From NCBI GenBank assembly GCA_949317995.1, contig OX439050.1:22894061-22958060 (forward strand): DNA of 64,000 nucleotides. The letters are read 5' to 3'. This DNA comes from Acholoe squamosa. Lineage: Eukaryota; Annelida; Polychaeta; Phyllodocida; Polynoidae. The stretch's first letter is position 1. Every line of letters begins with the position of its first letter. Shown piece by piece: positions 56,788 to 64,000 of this stretch. Both the position numbers and the translations under genes were made by a program. The notes beneath the pieces were generated by a model. It saw only the letters and a program-made list of their open reading frames with translations, was not told where the DNA came from and did no database searches.

Positions 56788-58577
56788 CCTTTCAGCTCAG
56801 CTCCAACCAGACTCCATAGAAACCCAGTGAGGTGTGAAGGGCAAGTTGCTTATGTGAAGGGAGAAGGGGGTTCTTGAGTTAGTGAGATTTAGCAGAATCT
56901 GGGTCACTCTTTCTGAGCTTACTCTCAAGTCTCTCAATGAACGTTGGGGGCTAGCCTACTGATGGGAATAGTTATATTCACCGCCTGGTGAAAGTGGATG
57001 TATACTAATTAGTTACAGGTGTGAATGTAGCTAAGCACAAAATCCCTGAAATGCTCAATTAGAAAGGTAAGTTTACATAGGAATGCAAAGTTTTTTTTTT
57101 CAAACTTGAAAATCCTCCAAATTAGGGGAAAAGGTTTTCCACCCCATAATATTCAAAGTAATCCAAAGACTTCTCTATTTTATGCAGCTGTTTGATGCCA
57201 CCTCATGGATCCCTCGACAGTAACATGAAAACAAGTTCCATACTACAGCACGATAGTAGTCTAATTGACATAATGTAAATAACACCAAGTGAGCTGACAC
57301 GAGTGACCGCTGATTTGGTGACTATACAAGATGCAGACTGTGTGAACCCGGACCTCATACATGTCTATATTGTAATAGAGGGGAACTCCCTCATTCCTTC
57401 TGCTGATCCTCTCCAGGGTTGTATGTCCAGGGGTTTTACTATGGTCAACAGATTCTTTTGAGGTATTATGCAAATCAAAGTGATCAATATTCCTTTATCA
57501 ATGATTTTATATTACCGGTAAATTTCATTACGGGAACCAGCCTGGACTGTGGCATGGATGTATGTAAGCAGAAAGTACAATGGATAGCCCGTTGGCCATC
57601 GCATGAGTTATCAATTTCGCTTTCCTGCTCATATTATGTTATATATCTCAAATAAAAGTGGTGCAATAGTTAATACACCAATATCTATGCACACAGGGAT
57701 ACTGCATCCACACAGCCTTGTCTTTAATAGGGTGGGGATATATGGGTGCTTCTGTGTCAAATAGGGCCATTAGAATTCCTGTCAAACCCCGGGGTCAAAC
57801 CTGTCCCTGCACATACCACATGGCATGCCTGACACCCTGTCTTCCTGTTCTATATACACACATTTCACTAAGGTAGTACACTACCCATCCACTAGGGGCG
57901 CAGTGTGTCTAGGGGGGGCAAGCCTGGCCTCCACTCTCAGCCTCCCATAGGCTTACTATAGGAGAAATGACACCTCTCACAATCAGGCCATTTTGTCAGA
58001 GAAGATATGCTCTGACCTCTGAGAAAAAGCTAGATACACAGAGAGAAAATGTTGGCAAACCTATGATCCAGGGGTAGACACTAAGAATTTGGACCTTTGG
58101 CCACCTGGGCCAGTAAACTAGTATAGAGCAATGTACTTTTAAATATCCTACTGGCCAGATGGCCAAATTCAAAGGGAATCTAGAAATAATCACTGACTCA
58201 CAGCCAAAACTACTGGCCATTGGCCAGTGGGCCAGTGTTAGTGTCTACCCCTGTTACTATCATAGTGATATGCTCGGGATATTTTCATGTCAAGAAGTGT
58301 TATTAAGACTTTTACATGACTGTATACATGAGTTGAAAAGTGACTGGATTCACATGGGTGAAGGGGGCAGAATGGAGGTGTCAAGTGAGGGCATCTGGTT
58401 CATTAAATCCTACTTAGGCTACTGGATGGGCAGTCACTAATTAGAAAAACTGGCCTCTATCTTACTCATAACCATATACATGGGCTAAGTTTAACCACAC
58501 TGTTGACATCACTCTAATTAAAATGCACTTTCGTCAGTGTATGGTAGGCTGATAATCATCAAATGACTTGTCCCTTT
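56788..58577. other. Intergenic, nothing recognised
   Basis: Short open frames only. 58060-58250 contains an inverted repetition around ACTGGCC(A/C) words (TAGTGTCTACCCCTG inverted at 58070 and 58240), a possible small foldback. Confidence 0.4.
57889..57903 (+). promoter_or_regulatory. CTCF-like motif
   Basis: CCACTAGGGGCGCAG fits the CTCF core closely. Motif match only. Confidence 0.3.
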
Positions 58578-59760
58578 GGGGGCTTCCATAAAGTTTGTAC
58601 GCACCCAGGGGGGTGCAGGGTCTTGCAAAATGCATACAAATGCGTACATGAAATCCAGGGGTGGGGGACTGGGGCTACAGGCATTTTGGCACACTCTTTA
58701 TGTACGCACTGCTGAATATTTTTAGACAGTGGAGGCTGTACTACTGGTAAATTTACACCTTAAAGTTCCATGTTTGTACACATTGGACAAGAGTCAGGGG
58801 GGAGGCAAAACTTTCAAAAGAGAAGAGGGTGTTTATTGAGCATGAAGGTACTAAACCAATTTGAGGGGGATAGGAAAAGGGCCCCAAAAACAGGAAGGTC
58901 CCCTACGTAAGCTTATATAAAAGTATAGTGCCCCCCCTACCCAACTGAGACCCAATGGAAACCCAATAGATGCAAACCTGGGTTTGCTAGAGCTATCATG
59001 TCTATCATGTCTTCATGTTATACTAGGTTTGTCTGAACAATATTTGCACTCTTAATCTAATGAGATTTTGATTTGGCAAATACATGTCCCCCATGGAAAA
59101 TTACATGTATCTTCTCACTCATGCAGATACCCCCAAAAATTAGGCCATCCCCTACTACAGATATCACAAAGTGAACCAAATGGGAGTTGAGAGAGAGGTT
59201 GATAGAAATTGGATATAAGGGGTGGGTGACATTTTGTGATTGGACTGACGGGGTAAAAATGATTCCAAAACGATTTGGCTGAGAGAATGTGGCCAAAAAC
59301 ATCTAAAATGGAATAGAAATACAATGTACCAACAAATTTCACTTAGAAATCACAATATCGTCCATTGTTCCTGATCGGTCACATACATCTTTCATCACGT
59401 CATGTCAACCATATTGGCCATAATTTTATCGTCTATTGTGGATGATCACAATTACTTTACCTTATAGGTGGGGTGTGTGTGTAGGGGGAGGAGGGTCTGA
59501 AAAGAACCTTTCTAGCAAATGAAAATCCACCAAGCCCCTTATCTAGTTGATTTGTTCCAGAATAGTAAATGGTCATTTATAGTTTTAGTAGTTATTTGGC
59601 ATGGGTAGAGTATGTGCATCTGAAGTGGAAAAGGGGGGTCGGCTTGCCAATTGAGTATGTACTTAAGGAGCGGGGGGTCTGCTGAATGCGTACATAATGC
59701 AGCGTGGGGGGGGGGTCAATTTCATGGGAAAAACTGTGTACATACTTTATGGAAGCCCCC
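58578..59760. mobile_element. 1.18-kb element with GGGGGCTTCCATAAAGT termini
   Basis: Left end GGGGGCTTCCATAAAGTTTG and right end CATACTTTATGGAAGCCCCC are inverted repeats, flanked by TTT on both sides, consistent with a 3-bp duplication. Subterminal TACGCA and TGCGTACA words are repeated. It contains a decayed CAGGGGCG-family relic near 58865-58970. No transposase recognised; class unknown. Confidence 0.7.
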
Positions 59761-59833
59761 TTTCTGGTGCAGATACTCACTGCCACCAGTGACCAAAGTC
59801 TGCCCCTGTAGACCAGGGGAATTTTGCACTTAC

Positions 59834-59850
59834 ACTAGCGCCCTCTGTAG
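59834..59850 (-). promoter_or_regulatory. CTCF-like motif
   Basis: ACTAGCGCCCTCTGTAG, the inverse of a CTACAGAGGGCGCTAGT CTCF-type site. Confidence 0.3.
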
Positions 59851-61499
59851 TATAGGCTTGATGGACTGAGTGTATACTTAGCGGCCCTCTCTCTGTTTCT
59901 ACTAAACTTATCTGCAGAGTTTCCCTATCCTCTGTGACAACTGTCTACCTACCCACTTCCCTGTCCACCCATAAATATCTTAATCATTTGTGAGTAAATG
60001 GGTGGTGATCTTTCAGAGGGTACATGTCATGGATTATATGGGAATGCATAGGTCTTTAAAAATCATCAAAACCCATCAAAACCTTGTTGAAATCAATCAT
60101 CCCCGTCCAAACTTGTGTACCTAGCGCATCAACAAAACCAACAAAGTCTTCTAAACTAAACCCGACGTAGAACATCTGCTAGTGGAGTGTAGAGACAGAT
60201 GCCTCACATGCCATCTGCTGGAGAGTGCAAGGACCAATGTCAAGGTCAGGGTCACACAGGGTTGATGTCAAGGTCAGGTGAAGGTCAACGAGGAGGTCAG
60301 GCCCCCTGGTGGTATTGAGAGGAGTAGAGCTATGCCGGGTATTAGTTTCGTACCAACACTTACATGATAGGTCCATGACATGTTTGGGTGACTGGTTGGG
60401 GGGAGGGGGTAGACTGACTGTATAATCGCACCCGGTACTTTAGGTCTTACTTTGGGGTGTTACTAGGGCCATTAAAACTCGACCTTATATTACACAGAAA
60501 ATAGAGATAAAATGGTTAAGTCCATGCCTTTGGTCTATGTGTGATTGAGTCCTATGTTCTATGTTCAATGCCCTTGTAGGGTTAATAATTTTACTGCTGC
60601 AATATGGCCCTGAGGGGGTTAATGACCACTGGTGCATGCAAGCTTGCAGAAATACCTTAATCCCCTATTGTTCTTTGCTCCTGACCTGTGACCACCCCAG
60701 AACGGAGGCTATTCTCTGTCTCTAAGGTGTAAATGCTAGCTGAACCATATACATGGCCTATGGGCTACCTTCAACTATATTATATACCAAAAACATTACA
60801 CCAATGCCAATGTGTACAGAGACAGAGTATGGGCCAAATTTCCCTCTTTGTTCCTATGTCTGTCAGAATCTCTCTTTGTTTCAATGTGATTTTGTGCAGC
60901 GGTCCATGTATATATAAGTATGTGATTGACGTCTAGTCAATCACATAATTAGTCATAAAGCAAGAAAGGATCGCTTCTACAGACATGTTCATAATCCTTT
61001 CAAACAAGAGTGGTGGATGCAAACATGGGATCCCTATTAAGTTGGGGCGCATCCCCATCTTTGGACAATATCTATGTTTAAGTACATGGAATCTCTAAAT
61101 CTGAAGCACAGGTACAGGCCGTTTGGAAATTTTCTTGGTTTCACAGAAAGTGAAATGCTTAAAAAAAGATATCTTCAAAATTGCAAATTGTAGGCTAAGC
61201 AAAATTTTATAGGTTATACAGTTTCTATCTAGCTACAGCTTCATTGGCCTTTGTCCCAACAGAAAGCCAAGAGTCGCTCATATCCTGGATTCGGTAACAC
61301 TAACAGATGAAGGCAGAATCTAAGATGTAGAACCCCTCCCCCCCCCCCACAACGCAAACACAGCCTAGAGCCCTGGCACCCAAAGAGAGGCACGTGGCGC
61401 CGACTGGTGTCATTTAGGGGTACTGGGAGGTGACACATGTGCATACCTAGTAGTGCATACCTAAGTTCGGGGGGGGGGGTGGAGGTAGCAGAAGTGAGG
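59851..61499. other. Intergenic, nothing recognised
   Basis: 60220-60300 has AAGGTCAGG repeated three times (nuclear-receptor-half-site-like AGGTCA). A C11 run lies near 61338. No supported gene. Confidence 0.4.
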
Positions 61500-61622
61500 G
61501 TTAGAAGTGGAGTTGGTTGCACAAAGACTGCTACCAGCGGGAGACCCTACGGCACGTGCCATAGGTACGTCACCCTCCACTTCCGGTTCCAAGAGGCGAG
61601 GACGCCAAGGAAGAGACGCTAA
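61500..61622 (+). CDS. Exon-like terminal ORF with basic tail
   Basis: A GC-rich frame ends FRFQEARTPRKRR and stops at 61622. A possible acceptor (GGAGGTAGCAG) lies just upstream at 61492. CACTTCCGG at 61580 could instead be an ETS promoter site. No family recognised and no partner exon found. Confidence 0.2.
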   Translation, partial: VRSGVGCTKTATSGRPYGTCHRYVTLHFRFQEARTPRKRR

Positions 61623-61870
61623 CCCAGGAGTTCAAGTCTGTTTTGTTGTTGTTGTTTTTTTTCGTGTTTTTTTTTGTCCCCATTGAGAGAGGAATGTCAA
61701 TGGATAATGACACATAAATAGGAGCCTGGGCTAAGAGCCCAGGAATAAGAGCCCCAAGTCATTGGACCTAGGCTTCCCTATAGCCCTATACCATTGAAGG
61801 GCCGCATGATTGTAAAACCACTATCTGTGTAAAGAGTCTTTTTTTCTCTAGTACTAGACCTACAGTTAGT

Positions 61871-63786
61871 AGGCCGAAATACCTGCCTGCTTACAGGCAG
61901 GATCCAACATGGGCTGGATTTTCTGATCACGTACAATTGGCATTTTTCACACTTTTGTATGCTTATAAATGCACCTATAGAATAAAAACTTTTGAACCAA
62001 TATCCTGCTTTTTGGTCCCAATTGGAAGGGAACACCATAACCTTTCAAATGCATGTACTCTCTTGCATATCCAACCATAATATTTGGATTAATTGGCTTC
62101 CAAAGTTGAAAAATTGTGAAAAAAGGCAAATTTGACGAAAAAGCAGGTTTTTTACAGCCCTGGCATATATCCCAGAGGGGTTCCAGAACCTCAAATATAG
62201 CTTTTTCTCATTGATATATCTGTTGTGTTAATGATTCAGAAGGTTTTTGGGTATTGTAGAGCATAAGTATTTGTTCGTGTAACATTCAGTGTAAAATGAC
62301 ACTCAAATGTCCATCCGACAGTAAAACTAAAACCCTCCCATATTCTAAACTAAGACAGTTAATACATTATCCTTACTCTGCTCAGAATTGAGGGGCACTA
62401 GGGTGGTTAAGCTGCCACAAAGATTTTTTTGCTGTAGCCTGAAGTCTTCCTCGTATACCAATGAGTGCATCCGTATACACATTTTTCTGTTGGATGGACA
62501 TTTTGCACTTTTGCTGTCGGAAGGACAAATTTCTTAATCTCAAAATAATGCATTTGGATGCATCCTTTATGTTTTAAATCAAGCACAGTCATCCCTTGAA
62601 CACTATTAAATAACATTTGTACCATAAGTCTCCCCATAAGTGTGTTTTTATACACTGTAATATGAAAAAAAGTGTCCAGCCGACAGATAAAGTCTGAATT
62701 TTAGGGTCATTTTAAGCTAATGCTGAGCTGAGTTGGTGGTCCATTAGGTTATGGTGATCATTATTTCTTAGAGTAGGCATGCTTCACTTAATGTAGATTG
62801 ATTTTAATGAGTATTTAAGCATTTTCTAGACAACTAGAGGGAAAATAACATTTTTGACAAGAATTTTCATTTTTTCACAAAATGGCTGAATTTCATCAGC
62901 CTATATCTCAAAGATTTTTTGAACAGTGATGTTTATTCATGAGCTTACTAAACTTGTATACTGTAAGAGCTGGTAAACAAAATTAGAAGTTTCTGTGGTG
63001 TATATATTGGTAACAAAATCATATCACTGATTAAATCTGTCAGATGGACACAAAAAGTGACAAATTGTTATCACACAGCTATAAAAATGGAACCGGTAGG
63101 GATAACTCTGTATAATTGGTGGTTCCAAGGAGCCAAGACATTGTTCTTTTAATGTAATAAAGTGATTAATTCCTTTTCTGAATTTCATATTTGGGGCCTT
63201 CTCAGGGAGATTTGTATGTCCCCAGGAAATCTGTATACAAGTCTATAGTGGCACAAACACATGGCTAGTCTGAACTAAGTACTCACTGTCAGTTCCTGGA
63301 AATTGTCCCTCCTATTCACAAACATGTAGCTTTCATGTACATCAGCTTATAATGACTGAAGCATGAGATATATCCAATAAATCTGACATGTTTATCTTGA
63401 GCTTAGATATCACTACCTCAATGGCCTCCATTGTCAACATGCTGGGGATGCTACCTGGCGTTAGCCTCCTTTTGAAACATAGGGCTAACCAACCAAGAAT
63501 AGTATAGTCTCTTTGGCACTAGGTGGCTACACCTGGCTTCAAGATGGCCGACAATGTTTTGGAGTAAGTGAGGGAGATTTGAAAATCACCTGGATTGTTA
63601 ATTATTACAAGTATTTCAAGTGCTTTGTGTATTGTGGATCTTTAGATATACATTGAGGGAAGTGTTGGTGGAAGCATTGGACCTGACAGTAAGTACTTCT
63701 GTGAGAACTGGGCACTCTGCCAATCTGAATAGACTACCAACAGACACCTTTGGATCCTGCCTGTAAGCAAGCAGGTATTTCGGCCT
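61871..63786. mobile_element. 1.9-kb segment bounded by 37-bp inverted repeats
   Basis: 61871-61907 and 63750-63786 are inverted copies, 36 of 37 identical, starting AGGCCGAAATACCTGC. Each contains the small hairpin CCTGC(C/T)TGCTTACAGGCAGG. Outside both lies CTATCTGTGTAAA (61824, 63813), but in direct orientation. The interior is AT-rich with no recognisable transposase. Either a non-autonomous transposon or two members of a short repeat in opposite orientation. Confidence 0.5.
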
Positions 63787-63854
63787 AACAGTTAGGGGTT
63801 GACCATCAAACCGCTATCTGTGTAAAAAAATAACGAGAATCTAGTCTAGCCTAA

Positions 63855-63900
63855 GCGATAGCAGTACATTGATGCATCATGGCGACACTTCGGAGTGAAT
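63855..63900. mobile_element. Fragment of piggyBac-like MITE
   Basis: GCAGTACATTGATGCATCATGGCGACACTTCGGAG resembles the junction between an A module and the linker, split here as two recognisable words. Confidence 0.35.
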
Positions 63901-64000
63901 GAACTCTAAATTTTTTGCATGACAAGGCTACGAAAGTATTATGCCTCCTGAAAAGTAGCAGTACTTTCTATGTATCAATTGGGCATATTGCAGAAACTTG

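Noticed and set aside
60220-60300. Nuclear-receptor response element from repeated AGGTCA
   Set aside because: The words form a short local repetition (AAGGTCAGG) with irregular spacing; no promoter or gene nearby.

Overview
This window looks like eukaryotic nuclear DNA from a gene-poor, transposon-rich genome, probably a marine invertebrate. The signs are introns with GT/AG boundaries, short exon-like islands of higher GC, a eukaryotic tRNA-Val with internal A and B boxes, long microsatellites and minisatellites, and many small non-autonomous transposons. A short retroposon with a (GTGA)n tail and many GGCCTA and TACATGTA words fit a marine bilaterian, perhaps a lophotrochozoan. The species cannot be fixed from the sequence, and no bacterial or organellar gene organisation is present.

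Coding content is small. The best protein gene is a three-exon model on the minus strand (exons 19933-19621, 18970-18809, 18710-18640). Its splice phases join without a break into a 181-residue protein of unknown family, and CRE palindromes lie at its 5' end. Weaker exon-like pieces lie at 17934-18020 (-), 18201-18274 (-), 21746-21862 (+), 28542-28562 (+), 29236-29320 (-), 39485-40030 (-), 44909-45135 (-) and 61500-61622 (+). The one certain RNA gene is tRNA-Val(CAC) at 55592-55664. Two degenerate tRNA-like sequences lie near 22.2 and 22.5 kb. Most long open frames, including the largest at 41248-43152, are by-products of tandem repeats.

The dominant content is mobile DNA. More than 20 copies or fragments of one family are scattered from end to end. 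They have TTAA-CCCTTTAAGG termini, as in piggyBac, and enclose one or two internal perfect hairpins with CTGGCGAG stems. A second set has CAGGGGCGTAGGAA termini and mostly 5-bp target duplications (hAT-like). A third is a 171-bp pair with CAGGGATGTAAGTC termini and 6-bp duplications. There is also a (GTGA)n-tailed SINE with a 10-bp duplication, a 1.8-kb element with identical 460-bp terminal direct repeats flanked by TATA, a 1.18-kb element with GGGGGCTTCCATAAAGT termini, and a 3.2-kb foldback element (45.7-48.9 kb). At 22.86-23.67 kb a piggyBac-like copy carries both a hAT-like and a SINE insertion, giving a readable order of events.

Layout: 0-15 kb holds piggyBac-like MITEs, a 38-bp minisatellite split by a hAT-like element, and GTGA-rich DNA. 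15.4-17.2 kb is the terminal-direct-repeat element. 17.9-20.1 kb holds the gene. 20.2-24.6 kb holds a minisatellite, a hairpin, tRNA-like sequences and the nested insertions. 27.7-32 kb holds candidate first exons and hAT-like debris. 33-41 kb holds tandem and foldback repeats. 41.4-43 kb is a 40-bp minisatellite. 45.7-48.9 kb is the large foldback. 50.9-51.8 kb is a 63-bp minisatellite. 53.9-55.7 kb holds the MITE pair and the tRNA. 58.6-63.8 kb holds two larger elements bounded by inverted repeats.
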